Assembly: GCA_025934595.1 (NCBI GenBank)
Contig: JAICXU010000241.1
Coordinates: forward strand, 1-5,807
DNA length: 5,807 bases
Reading direction: 5' to 3'
DNA from: Polyangiaceae bacterium
GTDB taxonomy: Bacteria > Myxococcota_A > Polyangia > Polyangiales > Polyangiaceae
Numbering within the stretch: position 1 is the first letter of the stretch; each line of letters starts with the position of its first letter. Positions 1-5,807 of this stretch are shown piece after piece. Both the position numbers and the translations under genes were made by a program. The notes under the pieces were generated by a model. That model had not been told where the DNA came from. It saw only the letters and a list, made by a program, of their open reading frames with translations, and ran no database searches.

Positions 1-2
1 TC

Positions 3-1292
3 GACGACGACGTCGCGCACAAAATGGCGACGGCGCTCACCGTGCCGATCCTCGGTTGGGTCGCGAAGGACACGACGTCGTACGCATTTCCCGTTTCGCT
101 CTACGGGCCGCAAGAGCACGTGTCGCCGGACAATCCGGACATGGGCAACGGCGTGGGCGCAGACGGTGAGCCGCTTCCGCCGGGAAATCCCGAGCGCACG
201 AGCGTGGCGATGACTCCGGAGAGCATCGCGCGTTGGGTGCGAACGATCCGCGATCGCGATGCGACGAGCGGTCATCGAAGCGTGCAGATGTACATCTTGG
301 ACAACGAGCCGACGCTTTGGAGCACCACGCATCGCGACGTGCATCCGCGTCCGGTTTCGTACGACGAGCTCCTCCAGCGCACCGTCGATTACGCCACGGC
401 GATTCGACAGGCCGATCCCGATGCCGTCATCGCCGGCCCCGCGCTGTGGGGATGGTCGGCTTATTTTCATTCCGGCGTCGATCAAGCGGCGCACCCTGCG
501 CATCCGGATCAAGACGCACACGGCGGGATGCCGCTCTTGCCGTGGTGGCTCCATGAGGTCGCGACGCGCGAACGCCAAACGGGAACGCGCCTCATCGACG
601 TCGTGGACGTGCACTTCTATCCGCAAGGAGACGGCATCGGCATTGGCGTGGACGGCAAGACCGATCCCGACACCGCCGCGCGACGCATTCGCTCGACGCG
701 CAGCTTGTGGGATCCGACCTACAAAGACGAATCGTGGATCGACGACAAGATGCAAGTCATCCCGCGCATTCGAAAGTGGATCGACGAGAACCATCCCGGC
801 TCCGGCATTTCGATCGGGGAATGGAACTTCGGCGCCGAGCGCGACATGAGCGGAGGGCTCGCCGTCGCCGAAGCCCTCGGACACTTCGGCGTCGAAGGCA
901 TTCGGTCCGCGTTTTATTGGGACTATCCGGAGCGTGATTCGCCTGCATTTTGGGCATTTCGTGCGTTTCGCAACTTCGACGGGAAGGGCGGCCGCTTCCT
1001 CGACGAATCGATCGCGGCCGACTCGAGCGATCCGCGCGTCTCCGTCTTCGCTTCGCGCGATCCGAGCACGCATCGCCTCGTCCTGATCTTGCTCGCTCTC
1101 GATCCATCGCAGGCGGTGACCGCGCGCGTGGATTCGTCGTCGTGCGGAGGCGCCGTGGACGACCGCCGCTTCGCGTATTCGGGCGGGCCCTCCGGTTTCG
1201 CGTCCGTCCCCGCCGCCGGATCGGGATCTCCGATTTCGATGCCGCCTTATTCGATCGCCGTCGTCGATCGACGCTTCGAAAAAGGACCATGA
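3..1292 (+). CDS. Glycoside hydrolase family 44 (beta-glucanase type), 5' end outside window
   Basis: GH44 enzymes cut internal beta-1,4 linkages in cellulose, xyloglucan and related glucans with retention, usually outside the cell. The frame is open to the left edge, and the first ATG (24) lies inside conserved sequence (TVPILGWVAKD), so the gene is 5'-truncated and any signal peptide is missing. Numbering from that Met, the acid/base motif LDNEPTLW has its Glu at 95, and the nucleophile motif IGEWNFGAE has its Glu at 266. A DVVDVHFYPQG strand (about 192-202) and AFYWDY (about 296-301) are also typical of the family. After the barrel, about residues 338-417 form the expected C-terminal beta-sandwich, with no added binding module or anchor. 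The stop overlaps an ATG (ATGA, 1289-1292), and the next gene follows within 24 bases, so this is probably the upstream gene of the operon. Both catalytic Glu residues are present, so the enzyme looks active. The exact substrate cannot be told from sequence. Confidence 0.9.
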   Translation, partial: DDDVAHKMATALTVPILGWVAKDTTSYAFPVSLYGPQEHVSPDNPDMGNGVGADGEPLPPGNPERTSVAMTPESIARWVRTIRDRDATSGHRSVQMYILDNEPTLWSTTHRDVHPRPVSYDELLQRTVDYATAIRQADPDAVIAGPALWGWSAYFHSGVDQAAHPAHPDQDAHGGMPLLPWWLHEVATRERQTGTRLIDVVDVHFYPQGDGIGIGVDGKTDPDTAARRIRSTRSLWDPTYKDESWIDDKMQVIPRIRKWIDENHPGSGISIGEWNFGAERDMSGGLAVAEALGHFGVEGIRSAFYWDYPERDSPAFWAFRAFRNFDGKGGRFLDESIAADSSDPRVSVFASRDPSTHRLVLILLALDPSQAVTARVDSSSCGGAVDDRRFAYSGGPSGFASVPAAGSGSPISMPPYSIAVVDRRFEKGP

Positions 1293-1299
1293 ACCATGA
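1286..1299 (+). repeat. Tandem 7-base duplication (ACCATGA x2) at the GH44/PilZ junction
   Basis: Two perfect adjacent copies of ACCATGA. The first supplies the GH44 stop and an ATG in the PilZ frame. The second places an ATG (1296) in a different frame, opening a seven-codon ORF (MRGGAAR) that ends in a TGA overlapping the PilZ start. An AAAGGA at 1281-1286 is nine bases upstream of that ATG. It may be a small slip duplication without function. Confidence 0.5.
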
Positions 1300-1300
1300 G

Positions 1301-1306
1301 AGGAGG
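1301..1306 (+). promoter_or_regulatory. Shine-Dalgarno site setting the PilZ start
   Basis: A perfect AGGAGG lies nine bases before ATG 1316. This favours 1316 (protein beginning MIDRRNFPRL) over the in-frame ATG at 1289, which overlaps the GH44 stop but would place this strong site inside the coding region. The 1316 start also puts the PilZ RxxxR motif at the extreme N-terminus, as is usual for single-domain PilZ proteins. Confidence 0.75.
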
Positions 1307-1315
1307 AGCAGCGCG

Positions 1316-3124
1316 ATGATCGACCGAAGAAATTTTCCGCGCCTCGACGCCCATGCCTTCTGGCGGCCGGTCGGGTTCATCGCGCGCCAGAGACCCGTGG
1401 TCGACATGAGCCTCGGCGGCATGCGCATCTACGGCGACGAGCGCGTGCGCGTGGACGATCAATTCGAGGTCGAGCTCATGTTCGACGGCGAAGGCACGAT
1501 CGAGGTCCTGGCGCGTGTCGTGCGCGTCGATGCGCTGCGCGGAAAAAAACCGGCTGCCTTCGACATCGCGCTCGAGTTCGTCGACGTGCCGAAAGAGGCT
1601 CGAAAACGGCTCGCCGATCGCTTGCGAGCCGCCGCGCAAAGGTCAGAGGTGCGGGAAAATGAAGACCAACGCGAGGACGTAGAAAGCGTCGAAGACGGCC
1701 ACGGCGAAGAGGACCTTCTTCAAGCCACGCCGGGCGTTCTCGTCACGCGCAGCCCAAATCGGAAGCGCCAAGTGCGCAAGAAGGATGGAGACGAGAAGGA
1801 CCTTTTGCATCGCGGGGAGATCTCGAGCGAAGCATCCCGCACTCGGTCGCGCAAGACGAAGCGTGAATCGAAAGGGCGGCTGAGCATTCTTTTCGTCACG
1901 CCCTATCTGCCGAGCCCGCCACGATTCGGAGGCCAGATGCGGCTTCACGGATTGATGTCCGGATTGGCTTCACGTCACGACGTGTCCGTGCTTTCGCTCG
2001 TGGACGCGAACACCGCGCACGCGGAAGAGTCGGTGCGCGCGACCGCGGAATACTGCTCGAACGTCGCGACCGTTCCGAACGGGCGAGGCTCCGAGGGCGG
2101 CGCAACGAAGCGTTTGCTCCAGCTCGGATCGCTTTTGTCGCCGCGCAGCTACGAATGGCTCGTCCACCATCACGCGGATTTCGAAAAAGCGCTCGCTGAT
2201 GCGCTCGAGCAGCGCCACTACGACGTCGTCAGCTTCGAGTTCGCGCACATGGCTGCGTATGGAGCGGCGGCGCGGCGAAAGAACGGCACCGCGTTCGTCC
2301 TCGACGAGCACAACATCGAGTACGACCTCGTTCGGCAGACGAGCCGGCCGGGAACGTCGCTGCTCCGCCGCGCGTATTCCGCGGTCGATTGGCGAAAAAT
2401 TCGCGCGGAGGAGCTCCGAGCGTGGACGCGCCTCGATGGATGCACGCTGACGTCCGAGCGCGACGAAAAAATGCTTCTTGCGGATGCGCCGAGCACGCGC
2501 ACCGCCGTCGTACCGAATGGAGTCGACGTGGAGCGATTTCGACCGAGCGATCCGCCGATCACGCCGACGCCCGGCTCGCTCCTCTTCTTCGGTGCCATCG
2601 ACTATCACCCCAACACCGACGGCCTGCAGTTTTTCTTGAACGACGTTCTGCCGCTTCTCACCTCGTCGTCCTCGCCGGACATGCCCGACGTGAAGCTCTC
2701 GATCGTCGGACGAAGGCCGCCGCCCGAAATTCTCGCGCACGCAGGACCCGCCGTCGAAATCACGGGCGCCGTCGACGACGTGCGTCCGCACATCGAGCGC
2801 GCAGCGGTAGTCGTCGTACCGCTACGTCTCGGCAGCGGCACGCGTTTGAAAATCCTCGAAGCGATGGCGATGGGAAAGGCGGTCGTCGCGACGACGATCG
2901 GCGCGGAGGGCCTCGACGTCGTGCCGGGCCGCGATCTGCTCATTGCCGACGATGCCGAGAGCTTCGCGAGACAAATTCGAAAGCTGCTCGACAATCCGGC
3001 GCTCGCGGCGGAAATCGGCGCGGCTGCTCGCCGCCTCGTCACCGAGCGTTACACGTGGCGATCATCGGTCGATCGCTTGGTCCATTTTTACGAAGAGATC
3101 TTGGAGGCTCGCGCATCGTCATGA
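1316..3124 (+). CDS. PilZ domain continuous with GT4 glycosyltransferase (602 aa as sequenced)
   Basis: Residues 1-108 are a PilZ domain with both c-di-GMP contacts intact: RNFPR (Arg5, Arg9) and DMSLGG (Asp30, Ser32, Gly35). Residues about 110-187 are a highly charged, low-complexity linker. Residues 188-602 are a GT-B fold GT4 transferase: ILFVTPYLPSPPRFGGQ opens the N-terminal half, DEHNIEYD (330-337) is typical of EpsH/PEP-CTERM-associated sugar transferases, VPNGVD (399-404) starts the donor half, and GSGTRLKILEAMAMGKAVVAT (506-526) is the nucleotide-sugar site. Glu515 is kept, but the first Glu of the usual EX7E is Ser507, a pattern I believe is common in this subgroup. It would add a sugar to a lipid-linked or surface glycan in the cytoplasm. 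No stop separates the two domains, and no in-frame ATG precedes the GT part; only GTG 1772 and TTG 1805 could start it alone. A true fusion would be unusual: BcsA has PilZ C-terminal to a GT2. The linker lies opposite a likely minus-strand gene, so two separate genes joined by a lost stop or indel remain possible. The stop overlaps the next start (ATGA). Confidence 0.75.
   Translation: MIDRRNFPRLDAHAFWRPVGFIARQRPVVDMSLGGMRIYGDERVRVDDQFEVELMFDGEGTIEVLARVVRVDALRGKKPAAFDIALEFVDVPKEARKRLADRLRAAAQRSEVRENEDQREDVESVEDGHGEEDLLQATPGVLVTRSPNRKRQVRKKDGDEKDLLHRGEISSEASRTRSRKTKRESKGRLSILFVTPYLPSPPRFGGQMRLHGLMSGLASRHDVSVLSLVDANTAHAEESVRATAEYCSNVATVPNGRGSEGGATKRLLQLGSLLSPRSYEWLVHHHADFEKALADALEQRHYDVVSFEFAHMAAYGAAARRKNGTAFVLDEHNIEYDLVRQTSRPGTSLLRRAYSAVDWRKIRAEELRAWTRLDGCTLTSERDEKMLLADAPSTRTAVVPNGVDVERFRPSDPPITPTPGSLLFFGAIDYHPNTDGLQFFLNDVLPLLTSSSSPDMPDVKLSIVGRRPPPEILAHAGPAVEITGAVDDVRPHIERAAVVVVPLRLGSGTRLKILEAMAMGKAVVATTIGAEGLDVVPGRDLLIADDAESFARQIRKLLDNPALAAEIGAAARRLVTERYTWRSSVDRLVHFYEEILEARASS
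1643..1810 (-). CDS. Small two-helix membrane protein, antisense in the PilZ-GT4 linker
   Basis: This is a 55-residue ORF of unknown function. It starts MQKVLLVSILLAHLALPIW, has a polar loop ARDENARRGLKK (21-32), then a second hydrophobic stretch (about 33-52), and ends FPHL. Two membrane helices with a basic loop predict both termini outside the cytoplasm. It sits in exact codon-complement register with the plus-strand linker. By hand count, third-position GC is about 79% for this strand against about 64% for the plus reading, and about 80% in the neighbouring PilZ core. That supports this strand as the selected one. The order Met, helix, basic loop, helix, stop is hard to get by chance, although complements of Glu/Asp/Lys-rich sequence tend to be hydrophobic. 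No good Shine-Dalgarno is visible; only a weak GAGA lies about ten bases upstream. The frame extends to an ATG at 1948, but that extension runs over conserved GT4 sequence and looks spurious. The layout resembles small conserved myxobacterial membrane proteins, a resemblance from memory that I could not check. Confidence 0.55.
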   Translation of the reverse strand: MQKVLLVSILLAHLALPIWAARDENARRGLKKVLFAVAVFDAFYVLALVFIFPHL

Positions 3125-4362
3125 CGGACGTAGAACACGAAGAGTCGGGCTCGCGGACCGCGACGCGCGCCGATCGCCCGCTGGCGCCGGGCACCCACAT
3201 GGATGCGCTCGATGGCGTGCGCGGGCTCGCGATCGTGCTCGTTCTCTTCGTCCACTTCGTGGGGGACGACAAACCGCGCGGCCTCGTCGAGCATTTCGTG
3301 ACGCGCCTCTCGAGCTACGGCGCGTGGGGTGTCGATCTCTTCTTCGTGCTCTCGGGTTTTTTGATCACCGGCATCTTGTACGACTCGAAGAACAAGGCGC
3401 GTTACTTCCGCACCTTCTACGTGCGACGCACGCTCCGCATCTTTCCGCTCTATTACGGCGTGCTCGCGCTCCTCTTCCTGGTCACACCGCTCGTGTCGGC
3501 CGCTTATCACCCGGGCCTCGCGGAATCGGAGCGTCATCAAGCGTGGCTCTGGTCGTATGCGACGAACCTCTATTTGTCGCTCGCGGGATCTTGGCGAGCG
3601 CTTCCTTACGTGAGCCACTTCTGGTCGCTCGCCGTCGAGGAGCACTTCTATCTCGTGTGGCCGCTAATCGTGCTCTGCGCGTCGCGGAAAATGCTGCTGA
3701 GGATCTGCGTCGCAGGAGCGGCGTTTGCGCTCGCTCTGCGCTGCGCGCTCGCATTTCACGGAGCCAGCCCTGTCACGCTCGTCGCGTTCACGCCGTGCCG
3801 CATCGATGCGCTCCTCACGGGCGCATTCCTCGCCGTTGCCGCGCGCAGCATCGAGCTCGGTGAGCTCGCGAAGCGCGTGAGACCCTGGCTTTTGCCCTGC
3901 GCCGCGGGCATCGCGATCACGACGGCGTGGCACGCGAAGATCGGTCTCGTGTCCTATCTCGTGCTTCCCTTGCGAGGCACGCTCGTCGCGCTCACGTTCG
4001 GCGCGCTCTTGATCGTGAGCTTGACCGCGCCCAAGGAGAGCTTCGTCGGTAGCTTTTTCCAATCGAGCACGATGCGCTTCTTCGGAAAATACAGCTACGG
4101 CCTCTACGTCTTCCAAGGGCTCGTCGCGATGTACTTCCAAAGGCACGGCGTCGAAGCGGCGCTCACCGAGCGCAGCGGATCGCACGCGATGGCGATGGCG
4201 CTCCAAGCGTTCGCCGGCGCGGGTCTCTCGTGTGCGCTCGCGATCGGCAGCTACGAGCTCTACGAGAAACACTTCCTACGTCTCAAGCGACGCTTTGCTC
4301 CGGCGACGCGCGAAATCGCCGAGCCCGTCATCCAACCCTCAGCCCATTTGTCGGACGCATGA
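3121..4362 (+). CDS. Family 3 membrane acyltransferase (OafA/WssI-like)
   Basis: This 413-residue integral inner-membrane protein belongs to the family that carries acyl groups, usually acetyl from acetyl-CoA, across the membrane to modify glycans. Hallmarks seen: RGLAIVLVLFVH (34-45), the RX10H motif required for acyl transfer; GVDLFFVLSGFLITGIL (70-86); YVRRTLRIFPLYY (100-112); HFWSLAVEEHFYLVWP (166-181); and KYSYGLYVFQ (323-332) near the end. About ten hydrophobic segments span residues 35-385. The 26-residue polar N-terminus precedes the first helix. Start 3121 is chosen because its ATGA overlaps the preceding stop and a GGAGG lies at 3103-3107, a slightly long spacing; ATG 3199 (MDALDGVRG) is the alternative. 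There is no fused C-terminal SGNH domain as in OafA/OafB. Instead a separate SGNH lipoprotein follows, with another ATGA overlap, suggesting the two act as a pair. The acceptor is unknown, most likely the polysaccharide handled by the neighbours. Confidence 0.92.
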   Translation: MTDVEHEESGSRTATRADRPLAPGTHMDALDGVRGLAIVLVLFVHFVGDDKPRGLVEHFVTRLSSYGAWGVDLFFVLSGFLITGILYDSKNKARYFRTFYVRRTLRIFPLYYGVLALLFLVTPLVSAAYHPGLAESERHQAWLWSYATNLYLSLAGSWRALPYVSHFWSLAVEEHFYLVWPLIVLCASRKMLLRICVAGAAFALALRCALAFHGASPVTLVAFTPCRIDALLTGAFLAVAARSIELGELAKRVRPWLLPCAAGIAITTAWHAKIGLVSYLVLPLRGTLVALTFGALLIVSLTAPKESFVGSFFQSSTMRFFGKYSYGLYVFQGLVAMYFQRHGVEAALTERSGSHAMAMALQAFAGAGLSCALAIGSYELYEKHFLRLKRRFAPATREIAEPVIQPSAHLSDA

Positions 4363-5528
4363 TGCGACGCTTCCTCGCTCTCGGAATGATCACGTTCGCA
4401 GCGTGTGTGCCGTCACGCGATGCTCCGGGCCGGCGCTCGTCCGCGTCGGTCGAGACCCCGCTGCCGCCGCTCGCCGCCGCGATCTCGACGACGACCGGCG
4501 CGCCGCTCTTGGCGGGAAGCCCGCTCATCTCGCACGGAAAACACGTCACCGACACGTCGGCCGCAAAATACTCGAAGCCCGAGAACGCGCTCGATGGCGA
4601 TCCAAGCACGGCATGGTCCGCGGGATCGCCGACACCCGATCGACCCGCATCGATCGCGATCGACGTGGGCTCGGGCCCGTCGCGGCTCCTCCTCCAATGG
4701 AGCGCGGGCGGAAGCTACAACTACAACGAGACCGACTACGGAAGCCCGGGCGCGTATCGCATCGAGACCTCCGGCGACAGCACGGATGGCCAAGACGGAA
4801 GCTGGAACGTCGTCGCGAACGTCCCCGCCGTGACCACGCATGCGGCCGAGCACGTGTTCGATTTTGCCGGACGTCGCTGGGTGAGGCTCGTCGTCACCGC
4901 GGCACCTGCGCAGAGCCCCAATGGAGTGCAGATCGACACGATCGACATCCATGATGCTTCCGGAGGCACCGGCGACACATGGTTCTTCCTGGGAGACAGC
5001 ATCACGGCGTTCGCGTTCGGTAGCGCATGCCCGAAAAGAAAAGACTTCGCTTCGCGCATTCACGCGAAACATCCGCGTTACTACCCGGCCGTCATCGCGG
5101 GCGGAATCGGCGGCGAGACCTCACAAGACGGCGTGCGACACATCGACGAATGGATCGCGAAGAATCCCGACGTCCACTTCTGGGGCATCGGTTATGGGAC
5201 CAATGATGGCGCCGACAACGACGAGGACGTCGCGCGATTCAAATCCAACATGCAGACCCTCGTGCGCCGCCTGAAAGAGAACGGTCGCGTGCCGATCCTC
5301 GCGACGATTCCCTACGCGTCCGACGGCAAGCACGCGGGCATCCCGCGCCTCAACGCGGTGATCGACGACATCACCGACCAAAGTGGATTGCCTCGAGGAC
5401 CGGATCTCTACGCCTGGTTCTTCGCGCACCCAAACGAGCTGAAAGACGGCATCCACCCGAACGATGCCGGCATCGCATCGATGAATCGCCTCTGGGCGGA
5501 AGCCGTCGATCGCAACTACGCACCGTGA
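4359..5528 (+). CDS. Lipoprotein: discoidin-like (F5/8C) domain plus SGNH/GDSL hydrolase
   Basis: This 389-residue exported protein begins MMRRFLALGMITFAAC, a short lipoprotein signal peptide with Cys16 as lipidation site; Phe at -3 is a little off consensus. A Pro/Ser/Ala-rich spacer follows. Residues about 50-200 look like a galactose-binding-like F5/8 type C or CBM32-like domain: ENALDGDPSTAWSAG (75-89) is its signature loop, and residues 173-198 (WVRLVV to DTIDIHD) supply the last strands. Residues 207-386 form the SGNH domain: block I FLGDSIT (Ser214), block II AGGIGGE (Gly near 252), block III GYGTND (Asn282) and block V DGIHPND (Asp363, His366). All catalytic blocks are intact. It would bind a glycan and remove or transfer acyl groups in the periplasm or at the outer membrane. 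Its start overlaps the acyltransferase stop, as ATGATG, with no clear ribosome site, so translation is probably coupled. Carbohydrate esterase or acetyltransferase cannot be separated from sequence alone. Confidence 0.9.
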   Translation: MMRRFLALGMITFAACVPSRDAPGRRSSASVETPLPPLAAAISTTTGAPLLAGSPLISHGKHVTDTSAAKYSKPENALDGDPSTAWSAGSPTPDRPASIAIDVGSGPSRLLLQWSAGGSYNYNETDYGSPGAYRIETSGDSTDGQDGSWNVVANVPAVTTHAAEHVFDFAGRRWVRLVVTAAPAQSPNGVQIDTIDIHDASGGTGDTWFFLGDSITAFAFGSACPKRKDFASRIHAKHPRYYPAVIAGGIGGETSQDGVRHIDEWIAKNPDVHFWGIGYGTNDGADNDEDVARFKSNMQTLVRRLKENGRVPILATIPYASDGKHAGIPRLNAVIDDITDQSGLPRGPDLYAWFFAHPNELKDGIHPNDAGIASMNRLWAEAVDRNYAP

Positions 5529-5807
5529 AATCCGCGCGAGAATGCGATCGCGCATTCCGCAACGCCGCGACCACGATTGCAACCGCAGCGCGGAGATCGC
5601 CGTGCACGAGGCCGGCGTCGACACGCACCACGCGAAATCCCGCTTTGCAAAGCGCGCGATCTCGCCGCGCCTCCTGCCGCGATCGCTCCGCGTGGTAGCC
5701 GCCGTCGATTTCGACGACGAGCTTGACCGCCGGTGCGTAAAGATCCGCGATGTATCGGCCGAGCAGCGGCACTTGCCGGCGAAACGAGACGACGCATGAG
5801 ACCTCCA
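5371..5807 (-). CDS. DUF559 (Vsr-like fold) protein, 5' end outside window
   Basis: The frame is open to the right edge, so the gene starts beyond it; a GTG at 5772 is an in-frame start that would cut off the domain's first strand (VSFRRQ). The readable part has the DUF559 pattern: FRRQ, GRYIADLY, then KLVVEIDGGYH, with the family's Asp, Glu-x-Asp and His positions, then RRDRALCKAGFRVVRVD and a closing helix ending near LRNAR (about 5547). This fold is shared with very-short-patch-repair endonucleases and restriction enzymes. Nuclease activity is assumed for many members but rarely shown. The frame then runs on for about 57 Arg-rich residues, most of them antisense to the end of the SGNH gene, before stopping at 5371. 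That tail looks like a chance extension in GC-rich DNA or the result of a lost stop. In the neighbouring minus frame a TAG at 5518-5516 would end the protein sooner. It is convergent with the operon and probably unrelated to it. Confidence 0.7.
   Translation of the reverse strand, partial: EVSCVVSFRRQVPLLGRYIADLYAPAVKLVVEIDGGYHAERSRQEARRDRALCKAGFRVVRVDAGLVHGDLRAAVAIVVAALRNARSHSRADFTVRSCDRRLPPRGDSSMRCRHRSGGCRLSARLGARRTRRRDPVLEAIHFGR
5536..5560. terminator. GC-rich hairpin after the SGNH gene, possible weak terminator
   Basis: A perfect 7-base stem GAATGCG/CGCATTC with an ATCG loop (5540-5557) extends by three GCG/CGC pairs past a one-base bulge. It begins seven bases after the operon's last stop. 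There is no T-run on the plus side and only a short TTT on the minus side, so it does not meet the normal factor-independent terminator pattern. It may slow polymerase or protect the 3' end, or it may be coincidental palindrome within the DUF559 coding frame. Confidence 0.3.

Noticed and set aside
2..15. CGACGACGACGTCG near-palindrome at the left edge
   Set aside because: It is explained as Asp-Asp-Asp-Val codons of the GH44 frame; such CGACG runs recur throughout this GC-rich coding DNA.
950..1315. Upstream extension of the PilZ frame, back to an ATG at 950
   Set aside because: It lies wholly inside the GH44 gene, is Arg-rich with no domain, and the strong AGGAGG supports the 1316 start.
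757..1428. Long minus-strand ORF opposite GH44 and PilZ
   Set aside because: It is Arg-rich, shadow-like sequence opposite two recognisable domains, with no hydrophobic core or motif.
1811..1948. N-terminal extension of the small membrane ORF to ATG 1948
   Set aside because: It overlaps the conserved opening strand of GT4 and has no signal or motif; the hydrophobic start MQKVLL at 1810 is the natural one.
1970..2791. 273-codon minus-strand ORF opposite GT4
   Set aside because: The plus strand carries conserved GT4 motifs throughout, while the minus reading is charged and low-complexity, as expected of an antisense shadow.
2389..3120. Upstream extension of the acyltransferase frame
   Set aside because: It is Arg-rich sequence antiphase to GT4; the ATGA overlap at 3121 gives a normal family length.
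4230..4358. Upstream extension of the SGNH frame
   Set aside because: It would bury the lipoprotein signal peptide, which begins at the ATGATG at 4359.
5516..5799. Other ORFs on both strands in the last 280 bases
   Set aside because: They are Arg-rich frames without motifs, overlapping the DUF559 pattern on the minus strand.

Overview
The window is a compact, GC-rich stretch with strongly GC-biased third codon positions. Glycoside hydrolase family 44, stand-alone PilZ modules and Arg/Ala/Asp-rich proteins together suggest a large-genome myxobacterium (Myxococcota). That assignment is inferred from style and gene content; there is no rRNA or other marker here.

Layout, left to right. (1) The 3' part of a GH44 glycoside hydrolase gene, entering from the left edge and ending at 1292. 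(2) A reading frame from 1316 to 3124 that encodes an intact c-di-GMP-type PilZ domain, then about 80 highly charged residues, then a complete GT4 glycosyltransferase, with no stop codon in between. (3) On the opposite strand inside that charged linker (1810 to 1643), a 55-codon ORF that looks like a genuine two-helix membrane protein. (4) A family 3 membrane acyltransferase, 3121 to 4362. (5) A secreted lipoprotein, 4359 to 5528, with a discoidin-like (F5/8 type C) domain followed by an SGNH/GDSL hydrolase domain. (6) From the right edge on the minus strand, the end of a DUF559 (Vsr-like fold) protein, converging on and overlapping the lipoprotein gene.

The plus-strand genes appear to form one operon. 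Gaps are at most about 23 bases, and two junctions (3121-3124 and 4359-4362) are ATGA start/stop overlaps typical of translational coupling. A third ATGA occurs at the GH44 stop (1289-1292), but a strong Shine-Dalgarno favours the later PilZ start at 1316.

The parts fit a surface or secreted polysaccharide module. A GT4 enzyme adds a sugar, an inner-membrane acyltransferase passes acyl (usually acetyl) groups outward, a periplasmic or outer-membrane SGNH enzyme transfers or removes them, and a GH44 enzyme cuts beta-glucan-type chains. The PilZ domain would tie this to c-di-GMP. This pathway is inferred; no polymerase or export gene is in the window.

The least ordinary region is 1316 to 3124: a PilZ-GT4 continuous frame with a probable antisense membrane-protein gene in its linker. 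It is either a real fusion over a nested gene or three genes joined by a lost stop or a sequence error. No tRNA, rRNA, CRISPR array, insertion sequence or clear factor-independent terminator was seen.
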